NCBI RefSeq assembly: GCF_000967655.1
Contig: NZ_JXYA01000024.1
Location: forward strand, 1-64,000
Reading direction: 5' to 3'
Origin: Pseudoalteromonas rubra
GTDB taxonomy: Bacteria; Pseudomonadota; Gammaproteobacteria; Enterobacterales; Alteromonadaceae
Length of the DNA: 64,000 nucleotides
The notes under the pieces were generated by a model. It was not told the DNA's origin. It was given only the letters and a program-made list of their open reading frames with translations, and did not search any database. The translations under genes were made by a program, and so were the position numbers. Shown in pieces: positions 8,007-16,127 of the stretch (position 1 is the first letter of the stretch; each line of letters opens with the position of its first letter).

Positions 8007-8705
8007 ATCTTCCTCATTTGCGACTGGTACAAACCAGTCACCTGAACTGCTTTGATACAATGCACGCCTGAGGCCGATAACCTGTGTGGGTCATTACCAT
8101 CGACAGACGGTTAATCCACACAATGATACCAGTTTTGCAATTGTGCCAATAAATACGCGTTATTTGAGACTATGACAGTAAAAAGTCTGTTTATTATGAC
8201 TTTATTATGTCAGTTGTCGTATAAATATAATCTGCAAAATAATCAGCCTGGTAAGCAGTATAAACACGGTTTATCAAAAGCCGTGTTTAGGCCCCTTGTG
8301 TCCCTTTTAGAACATTTTGCAACATATAATTCCTCAAACCGTCATGTTATTGTCCCGATGAATGGGGTATAACTTCCCCAATGAAGTTTGCGGGCCTGAC
8401 TTGAGGGTGTGTTGTATCAGTTGTGGTAAGTAGTCTGCATGCTAGGGCGCCTTTGCCAGGCGTGGTTGTTAGTTGTTGTAAATTTATGGTTGGTTATTCA
8501 TAGCCGAACTAAGGCCAACTTTAATGGCAGGGTGAACGCCTAGTGAGTTTCACTCAAGCCAATAAAAATAAAAGCCTTAATAATCTGGTTTATGAATTTT
8601 ATAATTTTCATAAATAAAAGTGTAGAAAAAAAGTGCAGTTCACATAATAATGCGTTCTCGTAAAAATTTAACACTTTGCAATATTATTTAACATGGACTG
8701 ATAAG
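8007..8705. other. Long A+T-rich leader region upstream of the NRPS locus
   Basis: About 700 bases without a convincing gene. The A+T content rises strongly toward the right end (8560-8700). The region contains the hairpin at 8022-8039 and the inverted repeat at 8261-8289. TTCACA at about 8639 and TAAAAA 16 bases later could be a promoter, but many AT-rich strings here would fit equally well. A 66-codon open frame at 8172-8372 has no ribosome site and covers the inverted repeat, so I do not call it. The transcription start of the synthetase operon probably lies here. Confidence 0.5.
8261..8289. repeat. Perfect 9-base inverted repeat
   Basis: TAAACACGG (8261-8269) and CCGTGTTTA (8281-8289) are exact reverse complements separated by 11 bases. 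It could be a regulator-binding site or an RNA hairpin in the leader of the NRPS locus. Confidence 0.5.
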
Positions 8706-8903
8706 ATGAAAAATGACGCGTTGACAGAGTTGAGTATCAATCTGAATAGTCACAACACCAATTCAGGTGCGGTAGATGTACAGCTACTCCATCACATCTT
8801 CAAATTAGCCTATGACTTTGGTTACAAAGACGGCTGTAGTGGTGTATACGTTTGTCCGGATTCGTCACTGCGTTCATTAAGTGGAAGTGAGCTCGACGCA
8901 TAA
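8706..8903 (+). CDS. Small hypothetical protein (65 aa) upstream of the NRPS locus
   Basis: An ATG at 8706 opens a 65-codon frame ending at 8903. The peptide begins MKNDALTELSINLNS, is acidic and soluble, and has a Cys pair in KDGCSGVYVCPD and a Ser-rich tail ending GSELDA. It does not match MbtH (no Trp-rich core), a carrier protein (no GGxS) or a known regulator. There is no good Shine-Dalgarno sequence; a TTG at 8676 is the only longer start. It sits between the AT-rich leader and the synthetase genes, on the same strand, so it may be the first gene of the transcript. Function is unknown and the coding status is only moderately supported. Confidence 0.45.
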   Translation: MKNDALTELSINLNSHNTNSGAVDVQLLHHIFKLAYDFGYKDGCSGVYVCPDSSLRSLSGSELDA

Positions 8904-8978
8904 GTCGGGCTATGAATTTATACATATCTTAGCGCCGCTGACGGACATAAGCGGATAATAGCAAAACAAAAAAGACAG

Positions 8979-9007
8979 AGCCGGCTGCACTGATACGCAG
9001 GGCTTTG
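8979..9007 (+). terminator. Bulged hairpin between the small ORF and the NRPS genes
   Basis: AGCC-gg-CTGC (8979-8988) can pair with GCAGGGCT (8997-9004), an 8-pair stem with a 2-base bulge followed by TTTG. It may be a weak terminator or attenuator ahead of the synthetase operon. Confidence 0.3.
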
Positions 9008-9051
9008 TTATGCCAATTCACTTAATTATGTGCGTTATCGTGTAACAAAAG

Positions 9052-9252
9052 GTGCGCGACAGCAAAGCAACTCAATTGCGAGCACTTACTGAGATAACCG
9101 CCATTGAGCTTCGTGCTGGGCGTGCCATGCAAGATGGCAAAAGGATTAAGACTGATTGGACTTGTGTACTGGCGACATCACTGCCCGTTATCTGGGGGGG
9201 GATCCCGGTATTTTTCTTTATCATCAATTTGATTGCAAAAGCGAAAATATGA
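9052..9252 (+). CDS. Possible small membrane peptide, stop overlaps the NRPS1 start
   Basis: A 66-codon frame from GTG 9052, with a shorter 41-residue option from ATG 9127. The C-terminal half is one clear hydrophobic segment (VLATSLPVIWGGIPVFFFII) followed by NLIAKAKI, so the peptide would be a single-pass membrane protein. Its TGA (9250-9252) overlaps the ATG of NRPS1 (9249-9251) in an ATGA arrangement, the same coupling used between NRPS2 and NRPS3. That overlap is the main argument that it is translated. Against it: no clear ribosome site and no recognisable family. It may instead be a chance ORF in the leader. Confidence 0.3.
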   Translation: MRDSKATQLRALTEITAIELRAGRAMQDGKRIKTDWTCVLATSLPVIWGGIPVFFFIINLIAKAKI

Positions 9253-12200
9253 AACAGTTCTTTTTACAGCTCGGCGAGAAAGGGATCAAACTCAGTGTTG
9301 ATGATCAGGGTAAGTTACTGGTCAGAGGCAAGCTTAAGGCTTTGACTGCAAGTGAAAAAGATTTTCTGAAGAACAATAAGCAAGAGATCATACATGCAAT
9401 TGAGCAGCGTCAAAGTGGTGCTGCTGAGTCGCCAGTTAGGATTGTCAAAGCGCCATCAGGCGAGCCGCCGGTATTGTCTTTTTCGCAGCGGCGTTTGTGG
9501 TTTATTGACAAGCTGAATGGTGGCTCCAGCGAGTACAATATGCCGATGGCATTTGCAGTGCACGGGCAACTGGATGTGGCCAAAGTTGAGCAAGCCCTCA
9601 ATACCATAGTACAGCGCCATGAGGTGCTAAGAACGGTTTTTGATGAGCAAGCGGGCACACCCTGCCCGCGTGTGCTGGAAGACACTCATTTGAGCATCAC
9701 AGTGCTGGACTTGAGTGAACAGGATGCGCCGCAACAAGCCGCCAACGCTTATCTGGTTCGCGAAGCCAATCGCGTGTTTGATCTCAGCCAGGATCTGATG
9801 GTGCGGGCCAGCTATTTGCAATTATCACACGATGATTCTGCGCACTGTCAGGCGATTTTAAGCTTTAATATGCATCATATCGCCTCCGACGGCTGGTCGA
9901 TGGACGTCCTGAGTAAAGAGTTCTTTGCCATTTACCAGTCGCTTGAACAAGGCGTGCCCAGCACACTGACGCCGTTGGCTATCCAGTATCGCGATTTTGC
10001 ACACTGGCAGCAAAAGCACTTTGCACAAGGCGAGCTGGAAAAACAGCTGGCGTATTGGCAGCAGCATCTGCAAGGGGTGCCAGCGCTGCACCAGCTACCG
10101 CTGGACGCCAGCCGCCCGGCCGAAAAACAGTACCGGGGTGAGCTTGTTACATCGCAACTGAGCAGCCAGGTCGCCAGTGAGTTGATGATGCTTGCCAGAG
10201 CCTGTCAGCTGACTCCTTTTATGCTGCTGCATGGCGCGCTGGCGCTGGTGCTTAGTCGTCACAGCAACAGCAAGGACATTGTTATCGGCAGTCCGGTTGC
10301 CAATCGCCAGGATCCGGCGCTGGCCCCGCTGATCGGGTTTTTCGTCAACACCTTAGTGCTGCGGGTGAATACGGACTTTGACACTTTGCACGATTATCTG
10401 GCTCATGTCAGAGCCGTGCATCTGGCGGCGCAAAGCAATCAGGACGTGCCATTTGAGCAGCTGGTTGAAGTATTAAACGTGCCGCGCAATAACGCCTACA
10501 GTCCGTTGTTTCAGATTTTGCTGACCACCGATAACCAGTTTAGTGCAGGCGCGCAGCATGCTGAGCAGGTCCAGCTGGGTGGCGCGTCATTGCAGGCGAT
10601 GTCGGATGTCAGCCTGACCACCAAGTTTGATTTAGACATTCATATGTCACTGAATGAGACAGGCGTATCCGTTGGCTGGACCTATGATGTTGCCCTGTTT
10701 GAACAAGCCCATATTCGCCAGCTCAATCAGCATTTGTGCAATGTGCTCAGCGCAATGGCCGCGCTGGCCCACACAGAAAACGGCCCGACTAAGCTGGCTG
10801 CTATTGCTATGGTCAGTGAACAAGAACAGCAGCAGGCGTTGACATTGGCAAGTGGCGCACCGCTTGACTGCCAGTGGCAAGCCGTACATCAGCTGCTGGA
10901 GTATCAGGCCCGGCATAACCCGGATGCCATTGCAGTGCAGGCGCAGGCAAGGCTGCTGACTTATGGCGAATTCAATGCCCGCGCCGATGCGCTGGCGATG
11001 CGTCTGGTGGCGGAATATGGCGTCACGGTAGGGCAGCCTGTGGCCATTGTGGCGCAGCGCAGTATCGACACACTATGTGCCGTAGCGGCCCTGCTCAAAG
11101 CGGGCGCAATCTATGTACCACTTGACCCCGATGCCCCGCAAGAGCGACTCAATTATATTATCGGCGAATTGTCACTCTCATTAGTTTTAGCACACACACA
11201 AGACAGCTTTGCCGGACTACCTTGTGTGCGACTGGATAAGGCGGACTTATGGCAGCCCCCAGCACACACGACTGCACTGCCTGAAGTGGGCGGCGATCAC
11301 AGTGCGTATATTCTTTATACCTCCGGCTCTACTGGTCGGCCAAAAGGGGTCCACCAGCGTCACAGCACCTTAGTGAATTTGACTGCCCATCAGGCGCAGG
11401 TGGATGGCATAACTCAGCCCTACCGGACCTTGCAGTTTACCCCGCTGACGTTTGATGTGTCGGCGCAGGAGTTGGCGACCAGCTGGCGCACAGGCGCGTG
11501 TCTGGTGCTGATGTCGCAGCAAGAAAAAGATCAGTTACAGGACCTGGCCTGCCTGGTGGCCGCGCAAAAAATAGCGCGCTTATTTGTGCCACCAGCGGTT
11601 TTTGATTTAATGGCTGAACAAGCGGACAGCAACCCTGCCATCGACATGACGGCGCTCAGGCAGGTGTGTGTTGCCGGTGATGTGCTGAAGCTGACTCCCA
11701 GCATTCGCCAGTTTATGGCGCGCCATCCTAAGTGTGACTTGTACAATCATTATGGCCCCACCGAAACCCATGTTGCCACAACCTGCCATGTTACTCAGTT
11801 TGAACAAGACGAAGCCAGCATAGGACAGGCGATTGCCAATACCCAGTGTTTGATTCTGGATGCCGATTTGGCGCCTGTGCCCACCGGCTGCGTCGGCGAG
11901 TTGTATGTTGCCGGGCCGGGCGTTGCCCTGGGCTACTACAATCACCCGGTACTGACGGATGAGCGCTTTATTGATGCGGCACATGTCCAGGCGTTACCGG
12001 CAACCTCGTCGCGACTATACAGAACCGGCGATCTGGTTCGCATGACCAGTTCGGGCAATTTACAGTATCTCGGACGCTGCGATGAACAAATAAAAATTCG
12101 CGGATTCCGCATTGAACCGGGTGAGATCAGCGCCGTGCTGGAATCTTTTGATGAGCTTGAGTCGGCACTGGTACTGGCAATCGGCGAGGCCGACAACAAG

Positions 12201-15200
12201 CAGCTGATTGCTTATGCACGGCCTTGTATCACGCGTGAGACAAGCGACGCAGAGCAACAATTGACCGCCAGGCTATTGACTTCACTCAGGTCCGTCTTGC
12301 CTGCTTATATGATACCAGCCGCCATTGTGGTGGTTGAGCAATGGCCACTCACCGCAAATGGTAAAATTGACCGGCGCGCCTTGCCTGCGGTGCACATACA
12401 GCAAGCACAGGGAGAAGCGCCCAGTACCAGGACGGAGCAAGCGCTGGCCGAGATTTGGGCGGGATTGCTGGCGTGTGACGTCGAGCAGTTAACCCGGGAT
12501 GCCGACTTTTTTGCGCTAGGCGGTCATTCTTTGCTTTCGGTACGGCTGGTGTCGTTGATCCGCAGTGAGTTTGAGGTCGACATTGCCGTTAAGCAGGTTT
12601 TCTCTGCAAGTACGCTGTCTGCTTTGGCTGCGCTGATTGAGCAAAGTGCTCAATCATCACGACCTGTGATAGAGGCATTACCGCGCGATACCGACAGCTT
12701 CGAGTTATCTTATGCCCAGCAGCGACTGTGGTTTATAGACCAGTTTCAGGGCAGCTCGGCCCAGTACAATATGCCACTGGCCTTTGAGGTCGACGGCCCG
12801 TTTGACTTAAGCGTGGCACAACAGGCACTGAGCGCGATAGTGGCACGGCACGAAGTGCTGCGCACTGTTTATCAGCAAGGGCCGAATGGACCTGTGCAGG
12901 TGATCCTGGCGCAACAAGCTGTGACTATCCGCCATCTAGAGTTGGATCATCTGGCAGGCGCACAGGCACAGCAGCAACTTGAGCACTTGCTGGTGGAAGA
13001 TGCTCAGGCGCCGTTTGATTTGGCCACCGACCTGATGCTGCGTGCCAGCTTTATCAGCCTGAGTCCGGCGCGGGGCGTGTTGCTGCTTAATATGCATCAT
13101 ATTGCCTCGGACGGTTGGTCACTGAACGTGTTCAGCAATGAATTCTTCCTTTTATATGCGGCCTTGCGGGATGGCCAGGACAATCCGCTTGCCCCACTCG
13201 ATATTCAGTATGCCGATTTCGCTCAGTGGCAGCGCAACTGGTTACAGGGCGATGTGCTACAGCAGCAACTGGAACACTGGCAGATTCAGCTGAGCGATGC
13301 ACCCGGCGTACACGCTATTCCACTGGACTACCCAAGACCGGCTGAGAAAAGTTACGAGGGTGCCATGGTGTCGGGCAAGGCTTCCGCTCAGTTGGCAACG
13401 CAATTACGTGATATGGCCGCGCATTATCAGATGACGCCGTTTATGTTGTTGCATGCGGTGCTGGCGCTGACTATCAGCCGTTACAGTAACAGTATGGATG
13501 TGGTGATAGGCACGCCGGTGGCTAACCGCCTGCAGGCCGAAGTGGAGCCGCTGATTGGCTTCTTCGTGAATATTCTGGCGCTGCGGGTGAATACGGATCA
13601 GCCCTCGCTGGACAGTTACCTGCAACATGTCACAGATGTGCATCTGGAGGCGCAAAGCCATCAGGACCTGCCGTTTGAACAACTGGTGGATGCGCTGCAG
13701 ATCCCCCGAGGGGACGCCCATGCGCCGCTGTGCCAGATCATGACCTCATTTAACAGCACGCAAGCTCAGCCCACGGCTGATCACACTGCGCTTGAGGGGC
13801 TGACTTTTACACCGCTGATGCAGGCCGGGTGTGTGGCAAAATTCGACCTGGAAGTGGAGTTTTCACTAAGCGAAATGGCATTGCAGGTCAACTGGATCTA
13901 CGACACGTCCTTGTTTTCAGAGGCACATATCAGCGACCTGAGTGGGCACCTGATGCTGTTGCTGGAGCGCCTGGTACAAACCGAGATGACCCAGAGCCTC
14001 AACACTCCGCCGGGGCAACTGAGCGTGCTGGCGAGCGAGCAAAGTCAGTACCTGGTCAATGCCCTCAATGATAATTACCATGAATATGATCGCACGCTGT
14101 GTATTCATCAGGCCTTTGAGCAACAGGTTGAGCGCAATCCGGACCACACCGCGCTTATCTTTGCTGACCAGCAAATGAGTTATGCGCAGCTCAATGGCAA
14201 GGCCAATCAGCTGGCCCATTACCTGCGTGAGCAGGGCTGTGTGTCGTCAGATACTTTGATCGGCATTGCGCTGGACCGCTCGCTGGAGATGATCATTGCG
14301 ACGCTGGCAGTACTTAAAGCCGGTGGCGCTTATGTGCCGCTGGACCCGGCTTATCCACCTGCACGGCTGAGCTATATGCTGGAAGATGCCAACATACAGA
14401 CCATTATCAGCAGTGCGGCGATTCTGGCTGCGGTAGACCTGGCTGAGTTTGCCGTGATCACCCTGGATGACCTGCTTGAGGAAACCGGATTAGGACAGTT
14501 CAGTCATTGCAGTGAAGAGAATTTAGACAGCAGGGCACTGGGGCTGCTACCCACCAGTCTGGCTTACGAAATCTATACCTCAGGCTCAACGGGTCTGCCA
14601 AAAGGTGTGTTGCTGGAACATCAGGGCATAGTGAACCTGGCCGACAATCAGCGCCGTGCCTTTGCCATTTCGCCGCGCAGCAAAGTGTTGCATTTTGCTT
14701 CTATGAGCTTTGATGCTGGCACCTGGGAATATGCCATGGCACTGCTCAACGGTGCCACGCTGGTGATCGCCGACAGCGAACAAAGACGCTCGCCCGAGGC
14801 CATCATTGCACTGCTGGCGCAGCAGCAAATAAGCCATGTGACTTTGCCCCCGGCCTTTTTGGCCATGATGTCGCTCGACACCTCGCTGGCACTGCAGGCT
14901 CTGATTGTTGCAGGGGAAGCCTGTGAGTCGGAGCTGGTCAATCAGTGGTCGGCACATTATCCCTTCTTTAATGCCTATGGTCCGACCGAGGCCTCTGTGT
15001 GTGCCTCCTATCAGCGCCTGTATCCGGGCACCCCCATCACCATAGGTAAACCTCTTAATAATGTCAGCCTTTACGTACTGGATAGCCAGATGGCGCTGGT
15101 GCCGCCAGGGGTGATTGGGGAGCTACACATTGGTGGTGACGGGCTGGCACGCGGCTATCATCAGCGCCCTGAGCTGAGCGCTGAAAAGTTTGTTGAGAAT

Positions 15201-15935
15201 CCCTTTTATTATTATCCGGCCCACCGCGACAGTACGCGATTGTATAAAACCGGCGACCTGGCCCGGGTGCTGTCCGACGGCAGCATAGAATTTGTCGGTC
15301 GTCTTGATGCGCAGGTGAAAATTCGCGGCTTTCGTATTGAGCTGAGCGAAGTGGAGGCCCAGCTGAACCGCTGTGAGCAGCTCGACTCGGCCGTGGTACT
15401 GGTCAAACAAGCCAGTAATGGTACGGATATGCTGATCGCTTATATTCAGCCGCGCAGCGAACAGCACGACGACACCTCGATTATCCAGCAAGTTGAGCAG
15501 CATCTGTATGCACAGCTGCCGGAATATATGGTGCCGAGCCGCTTTGTGGTGGTGCCCCGGTGGCCGCTCACGCCCAACGGCAAAATAGATAAAAAAGCGC
15601 TGCCAGAAGTGTCAGGCTCAGACAGTGAGCAACCATTTGTGGCACCCGAAACGGCCACCGAGCAGGCACTGGCAGAAATCTGGTCAGCCTTGCTGGGGAT
15701 AGAGCGCAGCGAGATAAGCAGTCATGCACGCTTTTTTGAGCAAGGTGGCAACTCCATTTTAGTGACCCGACTGGAAACTCAGATCCGCCATCGCTTCGCC
15801 GTCGAGTTTGCTGTCAAAGAGTTGTTTGCACAGCCGCAGCTTAAGGAGCAGGCACTGCACATAGATTATTTGCTCAGTCGCCAGAGCGACCTACAGGCAG
15901 AGGATGATGCCGAGCTGGAGGAAATGGACTGGTAA
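9249..15935 (+). CDS. NRPS1: nonribosomal peptide synthetase, two modules (TubC-C-A-T-C-A-T)
   Basis: A 2228-residue synthetase. The true start is ATG 9249, where the TubC-type docking domain begins (MKQFFLQLGEKGIKLSV); the frame is open further upstream but that extension is unlike any NRPS. Order: TubC 1-55; C1 from 75 (HHIASDG about 209); A1 548-1040 (TSGSTG about 689, NHYGPTE about 833, NGKIDR about 1036); T1 GGHSL about 1091; C2 from 1152 (HHIASDG about 1283); A2 1619-2115 (NAYGPTE about 1908); T2 GGNSI about 2165; acidic tail ending EEMDW. By eye the pocket codes are DVQFCAHVA-K for A1 (Pro-like, unusual Cys at the fifth position) and DAWTIAAVC-K for A2 (Phe). Both C domains look like ordinary LCL domains. 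The docking domain and ordinary first C domain suggest it receives a chain from another synthetase. Confidence 0.95.
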   Translation: MKQFFLQLGEKGIKLSVDDQGKLLVRGKLKALTASEKDFLKNNKQEIIHAIEQRQSGAAESPVRIVKAPSGEPPVLSFSQRRLWFIDKLNGGSSEYNMPMAFAVHGQLDVAKVEQALNTIVQRHEVLRTVFDEQAGTPCPRVLEDTHLSITVLDLSEQDAPQQAANAYLVREANRVFDLSQDLMVRASYLQLSHDDSAHCQAILSFNMHHIASDGWSMDVLSKEFFAIYQSLEQGVPSTLTPLAIQYRDFAHWQQKHFAQGELEKQLAYWQQHLQGVPALHQLPLDASRPAEKQYRGELVTSQLSSQVASELMMLARACQLTPFMLLHGALALVLSRHSNSKDIVIGSPVANRQDPALAPLIGFFVNTLVLRVNTDFDTLHDYLAHVRAVHLAAQSNQDVPFEQLVEVLNVPRNNAYSPLFQILLTTDNQFSAGAQHAEQVQLGGASLQAMSDVSLTTKFDLDIHMSLNETGVSVGWTYDVALFEQAHIRQLNQHLCNVLSAMAALAHTENGPTKLAAIAMVSEQEQQQALTLASGAPLDCQWQAVHQLLEYQARHNPDAIAVQAQARLLTYGEFNARADALAMRLVAEYGVTVGQPVAIVAQRSIDTLCAVAALLKAGAIYVPLDPDAPQERLNYIIGELSLSLVLAHTQDSFAGLPCVRLDKADLWQPPAHTTALPEVGGDHSAYILYTSGSTGRPKGVHQRHSTLVNLTAHQAQVDGITQPYRTLQFTPLTFDVSAQELATSWRTGACLVLMSQQEKDQLQDLACLVAAQKIARLFVPPAVFDLMAEQADSNPAIDMTALRQVCVAGDVLKLTPSIRQFMARHPKCDLYNHYGPTETHVATTCHVTQFEQDEASIGQAIANTQCLILDADLAPVPTGCVGELYVAGPGVALGYYNHPVLTDERFIDAAHVQALPATSSRLYRTGDLVRMTSSGNLQYLGRCDEQIKIRGFRIEPGEISAVLESFDELESALVLAIGEADNKQLIAYARPCITRETSDAEQQLTARLLTSLRSVLPAYMIPAAIVVVEQWPLTANGKIDRRALPAVHIQQAQGEAPSTRTEQALAEIWAGLLACDVEQLTRDADFFALGGHSLLSVRLVSLIRSEFEVDIAVKQVFSASTLSALAALIEQSAQSSRPVIEALPRDTDSFELSYAQQRLWFIDQFQGSSAQYNMPLAFEVDGPFDLSVAQQALSAIVARHEVLRTVYQQGPNGPVQVILAQQAVTIRHLELDHLAGAQAQQQLEHLLVEDAQAPFDLATDLMLRASFISLSPARGVLLLNMHHIASDGWSLNVFSNEFFLLYAALRDGQDNPLAPLDIQYADFAQWQRNWLQGDVLQQQLEHWQIQLSDAPGVHAIPLDYPRPAEKSYEGAMVSGKASAQLATQLRDMAAHYQMTPFMLLHAVLALTISRYSNSMDVVIGTPVANRLQAEVEPLIGFFVNILALRVNTDQPSLDSYLQHVTDVHLEAQSHQDLPFEQLVDALQIPRGDAHAPLCQIMTSFNSTQAQPTADHTALEGLTFTPLMQAGCVAKFDLEVEFSLSEMALQVNWIYDTSLFSEAHISDLSGHLMLLLERLVQTEMTQSLNTPPGQLSVLASEQSQYLVNALNDNYHEYDRTLCIHQAFEQQVERNPDHTALIFADQQMSYAQLNGKANQLAHYLREQGCVSSDTLIGIALDRSLEMIIATLAVLKAGGAYVPLDPAYPPARLSYMLEDANIQTIISSAAILAAVDLAEFAVITLDDLLEETGLGQFSHCSEENLDSRALGLLPTSLAYEIYTSGSTGLPKGVLLEHQGIVNLADNQRRAFAISPRSKVLHFASMSFDAGTWEYAMALLNGATLVIADSEQRRSPEAIIALLAQQQISHVTLPPAFLAMMSLDTSLALQALIVAGEACESELVNQWSAHYPFFNAYGPTEASVCASYQRLYPGTPITIGKPLNNVSLYVLDSQMALVPPGVIGELHIGGDGLARGYHQRPELSAEKFVENPFYYYPAHRDSTRLYKTGDLARVLSDGSIEFVGRLDAQVKIRGFRIELSEVEAQLNRCEQLDSAVVLVKQASNGTDMLIAYIQPRSEQHDDTSIIQQVEQHLYAQLPEYMVPSRFVVVPRWPLTPNGKIDKKALPEVSGSDSEQPFVAPETATEQALAEIWSALLGIERSEISSHARFFEQGGNSILVTRLETQIRHRFAVEFAVKELFAQPQLKEQALHIDYLLSRQSDLQAEDDAELEEMDW

Positions 15936-15940
15936 CAGAG

Positions 15941-15957
15941 TCAGGCCACAGGCCTGA
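15941..15957 (+). promoter_or_regulatory. Hairpin just after the NRPS1 stop
   Basis: TCAGGCC / GGCCTGA is a perfect 7-base stem with a 3-base loop, 5 bases after the stop codon and without a U-tract. The 192-base gap to NRPS2 is otherwise featureless. It may protect or attenuate the transcript rather than end it. Confidence 0.4.
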
Positions 15958-16127
15958 TAAACAAGCACACATACAAACAAGTAAACAAGCTGCCGGCCTG
16001 GCAACGCAGGCTGGTGTTAAGTCGTAGAGGCAAAGCCTGTGCATGGGCGTTATTCGGGGCCCGGATAACACATGGCCACAGGCACAGCGCTTTTGCAGTA
16101 AACACAGATATGAGTTAGTCAGTCATT

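Noticed and set aside
8172-8372. 66-codon open frame beginning MTVKSLFIMTLL
   Set aside because: No ribosome site, no family, low-complexity AT-rich DNA, and the inverted repeat at 8261-8289 lies inside it.
8560-8700. lux-box-like or other quorum-sensing operator in the NRPS leader
   Set aside because: I looked for a 20-base dyad of that kind in the AT-rich leader and found none convincing.
9156-9248. 31-codon upstream extension of the NRPS1 frame
   Set aside because: It starts at TTG and is unlike the N-terminus of a synthetase; the TubC domain begins exactly at ATG 9249, which also overlaps the upstream ORF stop.
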